Numbered from the stretch's first letter, positions 52,001 to 64,000 are shown. The stretch: DNA of 64,000 nt from Morella rubra (GCA_003952965.2 RXIC02000227.1:62001-126000), one strand, 5' to 3'. The notes: generated by a model not told the origin, from the letters alone. Program-made: numbers and translations.

Positions 52001-55000
52001 TAACAAAGTTATTTATCCGTTTCAGGACAATCTACCACAATGGACAACCAATGCGTTTAAAGAACACTGAAACCAACACTGCCTACATAGGTAGTGTCCA
52101 ATTCACATAAGATAGAAGGGTAAGCTGCCAAATCAAAAAATTAAGAAAAACAAGAAGTACATGACTAATCAGGAAAAATAATCAGGTACCAGATTTTTGT
52201 CTTGGGTCATATACCACCATGTTAGAAATATCAGGATAAACAATCTTAGCAGACACAGCTGAATTGCCTAATAGGCCCATAGCAACCTTATCTGCGTAAA
52301 TGGTGTCGTAAATCAACTGATGAACAAAGAGTATCGCCCAATCCGTGACAAGAAAAAAAATGAATTACAGTAACAGTACCTACAGATCCGGGTCCATTAG
52401 GCAGAGCCCACTTCTCGACTTTCTTATTGATATTCTTAGCAAGCCACTGCAAAAGAGAATCAGATCATTGAATAGATTTATACACAAAGAAAAATAAATC
52501 CAAAACAATTGCACTAACTCAACACCGTCTGAATACATTTTTGCACGTTATTGTTCACTAATGGAAAATGTATTGTCCCTGTAAAAATAATGCTCCTTTT
52601 GACATATCTCTCTTAGTTCCTTCCTGATAAGTTGTATCCCGGTATTCAATAGCCCAATTGTCAGACAGCACATATGCAACAGTAATTACAGTACCAATCA
52701 CCTTGAAGCCTAGTGGTACTTCTTCCACACTTCAAAGGGGAGGTCTAGGTTCCACTGTGGGAACGGCATCATGGTATTAATATACTTGGCACTCTCTATC
52801 ATTTGTTAAATTTTTTTGATAAGTAAGTTAGAATATTATTAAAAAAGAAAGAGTGTTAGCAGTACAAAAAACTGTACTGAAACATCTGCAGCATACAAGC
52901 TAGAAAGCTACAAAAATCCGAAAGGTCCAAAAAAGGAAAACCCAACACCGCATTTGCCCACAGAAAAAGAGACTGCAACATCTGACCGTTTAAGCACTCC
53001 AACGATCATGACTTATTATCAAAGCATCTGTTATTTCTTTCCCTCCATAAACACCACCAAATACAGGAGGGTATCATCTTCCAAACTGCCAAAGCTGTCG
53101 GTCATCAAACTTCCTTTCCAACACATCAAAACCTCAACCACCCTACTAGGCATAACCCAAGAAAGATTCAACATACTTATAGCAGCCCATACTTACTCGT
53201 ATGTGTGAGGGCGCAAGATAATACTATTACAACCGTGGCTCAGAAACATGCTACATAAACACAAGGCCATGCAACTGATCTGATAAATCGATACAGAGGT
53301 GTCACATATGTTAGCCCCAGCTCTATGGAACACAGACAGAACTGAAGTGTGAAGTGTGCTATATTTCTACCTTGCCCAAGAAAACGGAAAAAGTCAATGG
53401 TAAATTGGTGCTCCAAATTGAGTACTTCACCATTTTCTCTTGTTTTCCTCTACAAATATGTAGATATCCACTCACAGGTGGCCTCACTTACACATCCTAT
53501 CCATATGATTGGGTCCTTGGGTTTCCAAGTCACAGAACCCCAATTATTGTTATTCTTTTTTTTTTTTTTTGGGGCCAGACACAAGTAGTTAAGATCAAGG
53601 CTTTGTTAAGAAGAATGTTTAATTCCTCACGTAATCTGTTTATGTACTTGGAAGCCTGGGTGCAGGAGGTTTTTCTGCACCTCTACATTCTTTCCATGTG
53701 CATTTTGGTGATATCCATACACGATCACTTACCCAAAAACACAACAATGACTAACATTTAAAATACTTCTTGAAATTCTTTCAGAGTATACTAGGCTTTA
53801 ATATCACGTGCTTTGCAATCTCATAAGTTTTCTCTTACTTTATTTCCATATCAGAATAAGGGACTAACATTGTATATCAATGAGAGAAGATAGGATAAAT
53901 GGGTCAAAACATAGTGATTGTATTGCCCATAATGATATGAACAACAAAACCTGCTAATTAAATGTACCTCTTGCCATGCCAAATGATCCAAATCCTTAGA
54001 AGTGCATGGCCAGAGGTCCATGAAACTGTAACGTGACACAACATCTTGCAATGATCCCTCTAATGCTGATGCGCCCTCTTCCCCTGTCCTAGAAAGAGCT
54101 TCTTTCCTTCTTTGTTCAACCTACATTATGTGTAACAAGTGGTTAAATTTTCAGTCTATGAGATTCTCAGGTGAAGTTCAATGAGCTAGCAATTTTCCAA
54201 AGGATCACTAACATTGACCTGGGAATTCCAGTTCCTTCAACAACTAGACCTTTACAAAGCATTAAAATTACATAAAAAGAAGCCAACCTTAGAAATCAGT
54301 TAAAAGAGTATGCACAAAACATATAATTTCGGGCTTAAAAGCAACAATGGGTATGACGTTGAGAATTTTCAAGTGGTCTTGACAAGGGCACCATCGCACA
54401 AGGGAAACAACACAAATTGGAAGTCCCCAGAACCAAAAAGATTAATTTAATTTAATTCTACAAAAAAAAAACAAAGACATATTGTAACACCCCTGATTTT
54501 CTTATATTATTGATAATAAAATATATTTTTTTTATTAAATTTCTCGAATTTTGATTTTATTTGAAAATGTTATCCTTTTAAAAGTGTTTAAATGATGTTT
54601 AGTGGTAATGAAAAACTTTCAACTTTTTAAGAATTTTTTTTTAAAAGTCAAAACGTTTACAACCAAACATCAAAATCTCAAAATTTTCATACAAATTCCA
54701 ACACTTTTCACACGAACTTCAATACTTTTTCGTTAAAAAAAAAAATTACATCAAAGCTTCTCTCTCTTTAGCTTTTAACAAACATCACCTAAATTTTGCA
54801 AAGAGATAGTTTTTGTCTCTTAGAGATGTGACAACCTGAGAAGTTTTGAATTTCCACAATTCTGGAATATGTTTAAATTTTAAACTGATAGCAATCCAAT
54901 CTTATTTAAGTTTTGATAAATCTTTTCAAATCTAGAGACATTCTTTAAATAGGTTGCAATTCAGTCTTTAACAAGTTTTTGCTATTCTCATTCACGAACA

Positions 55001-58000
55001 TTGAGTAGAAGGAGAAATCAAGCCCAAACCCTTTTTTTTTATAAGTAAGATAAAATTTTATTGAATAATTAAAAGTGTAGTAGTACAAAAGACTGTACTG
55101 AAAACATCTAAAGCGTACAAGCTAAAAAGCTACTGCAATCCGAAAGATCCAAAAATGGAAATCCCAACACTGCATTTGCCCATAGAAAAGAGACTGCAAC
55201 ATCTGACCCTTTAAGAACTCCAACGACAACGCCTTATTATCAAAACATCTATTATTTCTTTCCTCCATAAACACTACCAAATACAGGAGGGTATCATCTT
55301 CCAAACCACCAAAGCAGTCGGGTCTCAAATTTCCTTTCCAACACATCAAAACCTCAACCACCCTACTAGGCATAACCCAAGAAAGATTCAACATGGAAAA
55401 CATATTTGACCACAATCCTTTAGTGATCCAACAATGAAAAAGAATATGATCCACCGACTCCCCATCACATCACACAAATAACACCAATCAATCAAGCAAA
55501 TGCCCCCCCTCCTTAAATTGTCTGTGGTCAACACTTTCCCATGAGCCACCTCCCACACAAAGAAAGAGACTCTTGAAGGTGCTAAAGTCCTCCATAACTG
55601 TTGCCAAGGAAAAACCATAGCAGAAACACCCACAAGAAGCCCATACATAGATTTTACTAAGAAAGCCATTCTTAGAATCCAACCAAAGCAACATGTCATC
55701 AACACCTCTTATGATTGTCTTTGAGTAAAGTAGAGAAAAGAAAGTTGAGACTTCATCCAACTCCCAATCATTTTTTTTTTTTTTTGATAAGTAAGAAGAA
55801 CTTTATTCAAAAACAAAATTAGGTAATAGTACAAAGAGCTATACTGAAAACCCACTCCAAACAAGCTACGAAGCTAAGAAAATCAGCAAAATCAGAAAAA
55901 GGAGAGCCCAAAACAGCATTGGCCCAAAGAAAAAATGAACTCAACAACAAACCCCTTAACCCTTCCAAAGACAAGAAAGAGTTCTCAAAACACCTCCCAT
56001 TCCTCTCCCTCCAAATAACCCACCAAATACACAAAGGAATCATCTTTCACACCCTTGAAGCAAGAGGATTGATGAACTTCCGCTTCCAGCTCCCAATCAT
56101 TAAATGGTCAAAGAAACCGAACATTCCAAACAGACACACCGGATCTAACCTCCAAGCAATTCTCAATGACCGCACCTTGATTCCTAGATAAAGAAAAAAG
56201 ATGAGGAAACGCTAACATCAAAGCTTGCTCTCCACACCAACAGTCATACCAAAAACAAACTCTAGTACCACTTCCCACTACAAATCTGGTATTGGCCAAG
56301 AAAAAATTCCAACCCTTGGAAATATACTTCCATAAACCCACACCATAAGAACCACTAGGCTCAAAAGTCCTCCATCCTCCCACCTCGTTACCATATTTTG
56401 TTGTAATAACTGTCTTCCATAAAGTATCCCTCTCATAAACAAACATCCACAACTACTTCCCTAATAAAGCTTTATTATATAAAGTCAACCTCCTTAAACC
56501 CAATCTGCCCACTGAAATAGGAGAACAAATTGTTGCCCAACTAATAAGCTGGAACCTATATTCGTCACCACCACTTCCCCACAAAAAAATCCCTTTATAA
56601 CTTCTCCAGCCTATCTTTTCAAAGGTTCTAGTCTAAATTTCTCGAGGCCAGCAAGATTAAAATTGATAAGGGATTCAAGTGCTTTGAATATCGAGATAAG
56701 CAGGGTTATTATGCTAGATTTTCATAAAAGTACAGAAGTAATATTTTGAGAATCACATGTTTCATTGAAAACCCTTGGTGTTTATGTGCATTATGTTACA
56801 GTAAAATTGTTATGAAATAATTTTGCATGAAATGGTGTAATCACGAGCCTTTCTATTTTTCCAAATTATTACTTGATGATTTACCTCATGTTTAAATCAT
56901 AATAATTTCATATCTATACAATTTCTTATATTGAATTTCACATGTATATAGTACAATATAAAAATTTATATGTTTATATTGTTATGTGGATAGTAAAGAA
57001 TGATATTAAATTTTGTTGATGATTATTGTATGTTATGTTACTATGTTTTCAAATTCTGATGCACAGTGTTCAGAGCTACAATGTTAGTACCAATTACAGT
57101 TACAGAGAAAGTACACCCATTTTGGAAATAGAGTGGTTTATATGGTAAGTTCTTCCTGAGGAAACACTTGGTAACATGCTAAGCTTTAGTAGGAGAGAAT
57201 TCTACCCAAAGTATGACTTAGTTTGGTTGGGCCCCAACTAAGTTTCAAAGAGTCTTTGGATTGCACAACCCAATCACAGGGCGTAAACGTGACCATAATT
57301 ATAGCCAAATGGAATTTTTATAGAATTATTATGTAAAGAGGAAAGTTGTTTAAAGTTATAGTTACATCTTATTTGATTTGAATCCATGATTTTCATATTG
57401 CTTATCGAGTTGTCGAACTCACCCGTTATCATTTTTTCCTTTTTTCAGATAATGTTTAGGAGTGTGCCGAGAATTATATTTAGATGGCTTGTGGGTAGTA
57501 GGTGAGAGAAGGCATAGAATTACTGTTTGACTGAGTGTTTAGTTTTGACACTTTCATTTTTGAAGAGTTTTAAACAAAGTGTTTTTACTCAATTGCTTTG
57601 AAGTTTTTAACTTGGATTACTTTATCAAAGATGTTATTTATCCATGTTTTAATTGATTTTTATACCCAAAATTTCATTCGTTTTATGTATAGAAGTAACC
57701 CCCTAACTCTCGGGGTTCGGGGCGTTACACATATCCTCACACTTACCTCCACTAGCAAAGAAAAATACTTTTGATCGCTTCTCAGTTACAAGTTAAAGTT
57801 CGATATACTTTCAATAGGTCCAATTTATCTTTCCATGTTTGTGGCTGTAGGAGATTACTACTGAAAAATGAATAGAAGTGTCTGCTGATTAACCGAAATG
57901 GTATAGCAGTTTCCATACCTAACAAAATGTAACTAAATCATGCAAAGTGTAACTGACCCATGCAAAAAATTCACCTTCACAAGTTCGACAATGTAACTGA

Positions 58001-61000
58001 AAGCAAAATAACTACCTTCAACATGCTAGCCAGATCTCCATAAGTTTGCTCAAATTGGGTGAATCGTTTCCAGACCTGCAAATAAGGATAGATCAGAAAC
58101 ATAGAGAATCTCCCAAAAAAGCAATAACAGGACATGAACGAGATGATACCTTGACAAATAAATGAGACGTGAGTAAGTATTAGAATGCTGCAAATATATG
58201 TGGAGAAAAAAGAGAAGAAGAAAAACAAGAAATAGAAGAACCCCCTTAGTCTTATGAGGTGTCAAGCATAAGCCTGAAAACTGCTTAGGACACGGTAAAA
58301 AAAAACTCTCCAATGTAAGCCCATCGCCAGTGTTTTTTTCAAGTGAAATTGACACCACAAGTTTGATGTGGTTACACTTCTACAAATAATACAACTATTT
58401 TGATGTAACATATACAAAGAAGTTCAAGAAAGTATATTTCACATCAGGAATTTCTAAGATAACTCTTTGTAAGGATCCAAAGACACTGGAATAAAACAAC
58501 TTCTCTCAGTCTAAATTTCACGTCAGGAATTTCTATGATGACTCTTTGCAAGGATCCAAAGACATTAACTTAAAACAACTTTTCTCCATCTTTGTGTACT
58601 CATTTTAAGGATCCATATCCACTGAACTAAGAATTAAATTGTTTAGCATATTCAGCCTGCAATTGCTGAAAATCTGTGTCGGCAGTTGTTTGTAACATTT
58701 TCCCCAAAATATAAGAAAGGTCCAAAATCAAACCTTCTTACAAACTGCAACATTATGAAAGCGCACAATTAGATACACCAAGAAGAAGATGATGGGGATG
58801 AACACACCAGGCAGATGTGCCTCCATACTCACAAAATAGTGAGAATGTCATAGGCAAGCATGCCTAAGGCTAAATATTCCACTATCAAAGTCCCCATCCA
58901 ATACCGCACATGAGCCCTACATGGCAAAACATAACTGAAATTGAAATTGGAAAACAGACCACCACATCACATATGCTCTTTTCCCATGGCTGGATCAGGC
59001 ATACAACAAATCTTGAGGTGAATTTCCCCAAAACCTAATTGATTAGCCACAGAGGCATCATCATATAATAAATACTGGACTAGGCTTTGACCATTCAGAT
59101 ATTTAAGTTTGTTTCCCCAATGAATTGATTTGCTTCCTCACTGTGTATTGTCCATGAAAAATGCAAGTATGGTATGACAATATATATCTGGTTTTCTGGT
59201 TTCTGCATTCACTTGCTGATTGGATGGAAGCCCTTAGGCTGCTTTTCTTTTTCCTCTCTCTTTTAACTTTTCTAGCGTGTTTTGTTCTAATTTCTGACAG
59301 GCCACTAGGAATACTTCCTGTCTATTGCAGCTGTATCCTATACGCCATTTGTCAGTGTACGGTTCATTATCATTTTCTAGATCTTTGAATGGAAAAAGAA
59401 CTAAAAGGCTCGTGCCAGAAGCCATAACTCTCAAGGGTAAATAACAAACTTGCTTTAATTGAGTGATAAATCATCAGAAACCAAAAATTCAATAAGACAA
59501 TATACATATATATGCATGTATATGGTATCTAGGTCTACCTCGACAGATTCCTCTGGTGGCAGTGAACTCAATGCCCGCTCAAATAAGGCCCGGATATTTC
59601 TATCATCATTCAACCGTGTCAAAAAATCAGCATATCTGTGACAAAGAACATTAATTATTAATATCTATAAGCTACAGTATCCATCATTTGTACATAACAG
59701 AAGTACAGTAAAGTTAATGACTGCTGCTTTAAGTAGATGAACTCACTCAAGAATGTATACAGGCTCATGCATAAACCGTTTCAATCCCGCTTCAAAAACA
59801 TTGTGTGCAATCTGCATGATGTGAAAATCATAACAAGGACTTACACTTTTTTACCCTTAAATATAGCACAACAAATTATCAGAATGTATTGCTGAACTCC
59901 TCAAGCTTCCCATTTCTTTAGGTAAGCCACAAACAAAGGTGCACATCCCTTCTTTTTTGTGTTGGGAAGAGAAGGAAGGGGGGGGGGGGATATGATGACC
60001 TGTGAGTAGACAGTTTATTCAATTTATAGATAGCAATAATAAGCATGACGTTTAGAAAATATGGAATATCATTTTACAGATCAAGTGCCCAGCTACGCAT
60101 GAAGATTTATACTACATGTCTCGGATACATGAATTACAAAATATAATGACCGGGGAGTAGAAAAATTGGTTTTCAATTTCTTAGACGGCAATAATAAACA
60201 CGGTCTTTTGTACATATGGAGTACCATTTTATTGATGGAGTGCTGAGCTAAACATTTTTTTTTTTGATCAAACTTTAATAATAAGAAAAACTTTAAAGAA
60301 GAAGAGTTGACAGTACAAGAGACTTACTGAAACAACTAGAGCATACAAGCTAAAAAACTCAAAAATCCGGAAAACCCACAAAAGGGCACCCTAAAGCCGA
60401 GTTCGCCCACATGAAAAGAGAATTCAACATAGAGCCCCTCAAACTATCCAAAGACAACGCTCTGTCCTCAAAACATCTGGCTAAACATGAAATTTAAACG
60501 ACAAAAGATGAAAGAAGGACCTCTCGATCCTTGTCAAGACAAAAGGCCATCATTGCATAAGCAACATAAACATGGTACGTGCAGTTTGGAGATTTCCGAG
60601 CATCTAAAAAGTACTTTCGAGCTGCTTCAACACCCTCCGTCCTTCTCAGAAAGCGGATAAACTGCATCATGGAACACAAAATAACATGATTCTGAGGAAT
60701 TTTGTGGACTAGTCTGCAATACGCAAGTCATCAAATCTCTACTTTCAATCACACAAAAGAATGGGAGGAAAAGATAAAAAATTGAAAACGTTCACAACAT
60801 CAATTGTATACATCAACCATCTAAGAAAAGGAAAGGAAAAATTGTTTGTAGCAAGGCCAGTTCCAACGGTATTCTTTATTGTGTCTTCTTCTTAGCTCTC
60901 AACATTTGGAATCCCATGTTTGGACATTAATTGTCCAACTCTTTCCCCCTTGATTTCCTAACCTGTTGTATTTCATTTGCAGTCATACGTCCTTTCTTTT

Positions 61001-63827
61001 CAAAAACAATTTCTTTGTCCCCTTCCCTTTGGGTTTTGCTTTCTCTTATCATATTTCATTTTCTCTGAACGTGTGCTATATTTGGCCCGATTTCAACTGA
61101 ACTGTGAAATATCAAAAATACTTGTCCTTGGACTGCCCCTAACATGCAGCCCTAGGCTATTAACCTTAAAGAATCTGCACTTGGAAGTTCCCACTTCTCT
61201 TTTTGCCAGCATGCAATCCTACTCCAAAATTTTCAGAACTAGAGATCTTGAGTTGCAAAGATTTTTCCCCTCCTAACCTCCCTCATGACACACAAGCAGG
61301 GCCGGCTCAAGGGGTAGGCAGCTGCGTCAGCTGCCTAAGGCCCTTACCCCAAGCTAGGTCCCCAAGTAAGAGTGATGCTTGGAGGGAAAAAAATTCATAT
61401 ATAAAACCTTTTTTTTGTGACATAATTTTTTGCATGAAGGTTCAAAAATGGTTTATGCTCGAAGTTCATGCGTAACTCTATTTTGCTAAAGAACTTATTT
61501 CATTTTTAATACTTACAAGAGAATTTTTTATTCTAAATATCTGTTTAAAAAGTTATTTTATTATATTAAAAACTAAAAAGGCCTCACTTTGAGTTTTTGC
61601 GTTAGGCCTCCATTTTTATTGAGCTGGCCCCACACAAGAAAACATAGCCATTTCTCAAGACAACCGTCAACAACAATATAATGTTGGAAGTCACTTACTT
61701 GTATATGTGCAAGCGTTGTTGTGTTAACGCGATCCCCTAACAGGCTCTCATATATTTTCTTTGTGGACTGGAACAAAGTTGAGAGAACTTCAACGACCAA
61801 GAAGCAAGGACTTGAGCATGTGGAAAAGATGACAGACTCTATATACCTGAATTGCTCCACGGGATTCCTCCAGCTCCGCATATGCATACCTTAGCATTTC
61901 TGAGTCTGATAATAAATCATAAGGAAAGGAATCAAATTTAAAAAAAAAAAAAAAACAAGAAGAAACAATTAAAAGAGGTTAACAAAAGCATGAAATATCC
62001 AGGTCATAGCGGATCCATTATCAGTGAAGAAAACCGAGATAAAACTGAAATCTACGTTCAAAATGTTTGAATCCTATATGCTAGGAATCAAGCTATGTAA
62101 AGCAAGATTAGAAGAGAAGTAAGCACTACTGAAGAATGACAAAGAAACTTCTTGAGTGAAACACACAAAACATGATGCAAATTACCAGGAAGAGCCTTCA
62201 GAGCTCGCTGAAATACTTTGACCGCAGCATCTACTGAACCACTTTTTGCATGCCACGTAGCATAGTCATACCATATATCAGGATAATGGTATAGATACAT
62301 CAGACACTGAATACCAGCACAATGCAATAAGAATATAACAAAATGGAAAATAAAGAAAACAATATGTCTGACAATGGTTAGACACTCAGATTCACACATC
62401 AGTAAGATTGCAAACAGGTCTGAATATGATCAAACAAAACAAATGGTTGTTGTAGCCGAATACGAGAAATCTGGGTTTCCTTTAGATTGCACAAAATGAG
62501 GAGAAAGCAATCCAATCAGACACCATTGGCCCTATGAATGGTCCAATCATAGCTCACATCTCATTGATGGCTCCCACAGATCTAGGAAGATATTGAAGGT
62601 TCCATGTAATTAGACAAGCAGCAAGTATCTTTGCTATTCAAGCAGATAAATGAGTTTCAGAATATTATAGTGAAGTGCATAACCTATTACTTGCAATTAT
62701 TTCCTGATTTTCATTTTCCATTATTTCACCTATGGGATGAGTCATACTTTGGTGGTGTTTGGGAGCCAAAATTTCTACCCCAATAAATAACTCTCCAAAA
62801 TTCTCTCTCTCCATATCAAATCATCACTTTTCAGTACAAAATAAATATAAAAAATTCATTTAAATCATCTTTTCTCTTCACTTTTTCACCAATTCCAACA
62901 CCCCAACATTTTAAACACCCCAATATTTTCACAATCATACACCACCTTAGACTTTGAATAAAAGAGTGCTCTCTTTAATTGTTTCCCAGCAATTTCAGTG
63001 ATTGATCCAATCTCACTGGTTACTCTAATATATCTAGGAAGATCTTCAAACTTGGCAAGCCTCTAGTACCTCTGGGACAAACAGATTAATGAGTTTCAGG
63101 ATGTTCTGATTAAAGAGGAGATATATTAGTTGAATTGTTCTACTTTTTTCCTTTTCCCCTCTTTATTAGATGTGTTAAGTCCTGCTTGGGCCTCAACGTC
63201 ATGAAAGATTTTCTATACAGGTTTTCTTAGCAATTTCTTTCGGTCATCTAGAATTACTCCCAGACAAGAAGGAAAATAAGGATCCTGAGTTTGAGCAAAA
63301 CGTAATGAATGAGTGTGAAACTGCTCATGGAAGTAGGTACCGATCATAGAGAAAGATTGTCTCGTCCATGTGCATCTTAGCTGGATGGATCCCACATTAT
63401 CATAGATAAATTGTCTCAAAATAGAGAAGTGGACAAACAATGATCACAGTAACAATGAAAACTTTTAAAATTATCACTACGTCAGAAGACTAAAGTTAAT
63501 ATCATATATGAGAGCCTTGTACATAGATCCTAAGCATCAGCAGCAAATCATAGTAATTACAGTGACTAGCAATCCACAGAAGATTGCAGTTGACCCAGGC
63601 ACACAACAAATACAACACCTTGCAAGACTAAAGAAGCTTTTGGGTTCTAGGAAAATTTAGGACATGCAAGGCAGGTAAATTTCCAAATAAGAAAAACCCA
63701 GAAGCTTCGATCCATAGATCATAGAGAAGAAATCCAATACAGAACAACTTTCTTTTAAACTACCTGTTCATATGTGAACATAATTCTCTTGTTGGAGGAT
63801 GCGCTGTCTATCCTTTGTGGGTTTCCT
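49067..63827 (-). CDS. CSTF77: Cleavage stimulation factor subunit 77 (CstF77), 3' 14 exons
   Basis: Exons in transcript order: 63827-63764, 62306-62186, 61905-61847, 61767-61699, 60661-60521, 59811-59747, 59635-59539, 58075-58016, 54120-53968, 52446-52380, 52291-52190, 50840-50673, 50032-49811, 49251-49067. All join in phase (523 residues here) and end in TGA. HAT repeats are clear: CLMYLYHYPDIWYDYATWHA, FIRFLRRTEGVEAARKYFLD, VFEAGLKRFMHEPVYILE, RALFERALSSLPPEESVE. Then come SRYSFMDLWPC, FDEILKATPP, SDIPVGQTGK and the conserved C-terminal QSQPLPRDVFRMRQIQKAR. CstF77 scaffolds CstF50 and CstF64 for cleavage and polyadenylation of pre-mRNA; the Arabidopsis protein (about 734 residues) also acts in FLC antisense 3'-end processing. 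About 200 N-terminal residues lie beyond the right edge. Introns are swollen by LINEs, a solo LTR and MITEs. The last exon has an in-frame 24-base duplication. No disabling change seen. Confidence 0.95.
49141..49188 (-). repeat. In-frame 24-bp tandem duplication in the last CSTF77 exon
   Basis: CTCGAGCTTTT recurs at 49141 and 49165 on the plus strand. On the coding strand this gives KARGSTAS followed by KARVTTS, about eight extra residues just after RMRQIQ. The reading frame is kept. Confidence 0.75.
52811..53174 (-). mobile_element. 5'-truncated LINE (L1 type), CSTF77 intron
   Basis: The minus-strand 3' end is at 52811 (T run followed by GATAAGTAAG). The body is closely similar to 55032-55396 (GTACTGAAACATCTGCAGC, CCTACTAGGCATAACCCAAG). 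Similarity stops after AACAT at 53174. No convincing target duplication found. It lies sense to CSTF77 in the intron between 53968 and 52446. Confidence 0.75.
55032..56637 (-). mobile_element. LINE (L1 type) inserted in the solo LTR
   Basis: The poly(A) end is at 55032 (plus-strand T run, then ATAAGTAAG). Minus-strand translation shows the C-terminal end of plant L1 ORF2: LGLRRLTLYNKALLGK, WRTFEPSGSYGVGLWKYISK, SGTRVCFWYDCWC, then the zinc-binding region with RVSFFVWEVAHGKVLTTDNL and MDHILFHCW. It is 5'-truncated, lacking endonuclease and most of the reverse transcriptase, and its frame is broken by several stops and shifts. It carries AATAAA (minus strand, 55057-55062). A second LINE splits it at 55771. 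No clear target duplication. Confidence 0.8.
55761..56100 (-). mobile_element. LINE nested inside the previous LINE
   Basis: The body is 55772-56089. It starts (3' end) with a T run and GATAAGTAAG and is flanked by the 11-base duplication CTCCCAATCAT (55761-55771 and 56090-56100). It is 5'-truncated and encodes only an L1 tail (WVIWRERNGRCFEN). It carries AATAAA on the minus strand at 55802-55807. This is the youngest event in this nest. Confidence 0.88.
60247..60488 (-). mobile_element. Short LINE fragment with 9-bp target duplication
   Basis: The body is 60256-60479, with a T run and GATCAAACTTT at its 3' end and then the same tail family as the other LINEs (GTACAAGAGACTTACTGAAA, GCATACAAGCTAAAAAACT). 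GCTAAACAT flanks it on both sides (60247-60255, 60480-60488). It lies sense to CSTF77, 32 bases after the right-hand duplication from the donor of exon 60661-60521. Confidence 0.88.
61289..61638. mobile_element. hAT-type MITE
   Basis: The body is 61297-61630 (334 bases). The left end is CAGGGCCGGCTCAA; the right end TTGAGCTGGCCC is its imperfect reverse complement and lacks the last two bases. An 8-base duplication CACACAAG flanks it (61289-61296, 61631-61638), the hAT hallmark. No transposase. In the CSTF77 intron between 61699 and 60661. Confidence 0.85.
62751..62946. mobile_element. PIF/Harbinger-like (Tourist-type) MITE
   Basis: The body begins GGTGGTGTTTGGG and ends CATACACCACC, giving inverted termini of about 11 bases. 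The flanking trinucleotides are TTT and TTA, close to the TTA or TAA preferred by this superfamily. A/T-rich interior. The same family as the repeat at 164. It lies in the first visible CSTF77 intron. Confidence 0.6.
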
Positions 63828-64000
63828 CTGGAATGCAACATACAGTTAGATCAACATTATATTTCCGTTGATGCTCCCATCTAAATCAACATCCATAAAG
63901 CAAACAAAACTGCTGTCATGGCTGCCAAAAGAGATTGATGAATCGTGTCGATCACTGTTAACTCTGTGTACATCTCAATTCCACCCAGTTTTACCTCATA
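63828..64000 (-). other. CSTF77 intron reaching the right edge
   Basis: Upstream of the acceptor at 63828 (minus-strand TTGCATTCCAG). No coding sequence for the preceding CstF77 segment is seen before the window ends. Confidence 0.6.

Larger units (their letters stand above)
54478..57734. mobile_element. Solo LTR of a retrotransposon, interrupted by LINEs
   Basis: It begins TGTAACACCCC at 54483 and ends GGGGCGTTACA at 57729, with the 5-base repeat CATAT on both sides (54478-54482, 57730-57734). No internal domain or second LTR is present, so it is a single long terminal repeat left after recombination. Without the inserted LINEs it is about 1.6 kb. The terminal words resemble those of Ty3/Gypsy LTRs (inference). 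A fossil, older than the LINEs inside it; a solo LTR gives no age by LTR comparison. It occupies the largest visible CSTF77 intron. Confidence 0.75.

Noticed and set aside
54485-54820. Possible MITE at the left part of the solo LTR
   Set aside because: The A/T-rich inverted-looking patch lies inside the LTR bounded by CATAT and has no target duplication of its own.
1-64000. tRNA, rRNA, CRISPR or defence-system genes
   Set aside because: None seen. The window is plant nuclear DNA, and no cloverleaf B-box set, rRNA core motif or regularly spaced repeat array was found by eye.

Overview
The window is nuclear DNA of a flowering plant. It holds intron-rich genes with GT-AG junctions, a StMADS11/SVP-type MADS-box gene, and plant-type introns full of CACTA, Mutator, hAT, PIF/Harbinger, LINE and LTR elements. 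It looks like a eudicot, perhaps a woody rosid, but the species cannot be read from the sequence. No rRNA, tRNA, CRISPR array or bacterial-type operon was seen.

Layout. (1) 0.9-18 kb is a tandem duplication with a period of about 11.4 kb. The left copy (2163-9774, + strand) is an SVP/AGL24-like MADS-box gene; seven exons join in perfect phase and end at the family's C-terminal LGLP-type motif. The right copy (13549-about 17943) is a decayed paralogue. Between them lie a fragment of a Rab GDI gene (promoter, 5' UTR and frameshifted exon 1, near 10.4-10.74 kb) and two related MITEs in inverted orientation (11.84-12.26 kb). (2) About 17.83-29 kb holds no gene I can support. Similarity between the two MADS copies collapses abruptly at its left edge. 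(3) 29.2-31.9 kb (- strand) holds five clean, in-phase 3' exons of a PUS3/DEG1-type tRNA pseudouridine synthase; its 5' part runs into block 4. (4) About 32.35-46.1 kb is extremely A/C-rich on the + strand and poor in G and T. Recognisable but scrambled remains of the upstream PUS3 exon lie inside it, which points to corrupted or unpolished sequence rather than new biology. (5) 46.95-47.16 kb (+ strand) is the last exon of a two-helix membrane protein. (6) 49.07-63.83 kb (- strand) holds 14 exons of CSTF77, the cleavage stimulation factor 77 kDa subunit. The reading frame is unbroken, and the N-terminal exons lie beyond the right edge.

The CSTF77 introns hold datable insertions with target-site duplications: a solo LTR carrying a LINE that itself carries another LINE, a LINE 32 bp from a splice donor, a hAT MITE and a PIF-like MITE. 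A further LINE fragment has no visible duplication. All the LINEs lie sense to the gene, so their 3' ends (two with AATAAA) sit in introns of a gene that itself makes a polyadenylation factor.

The genes form no operon-like unit. SVP-type MADS proteins and CstF77 both act on flowering time in Arabidopsis, but I see no sequence evidence that their closeness here is functional.
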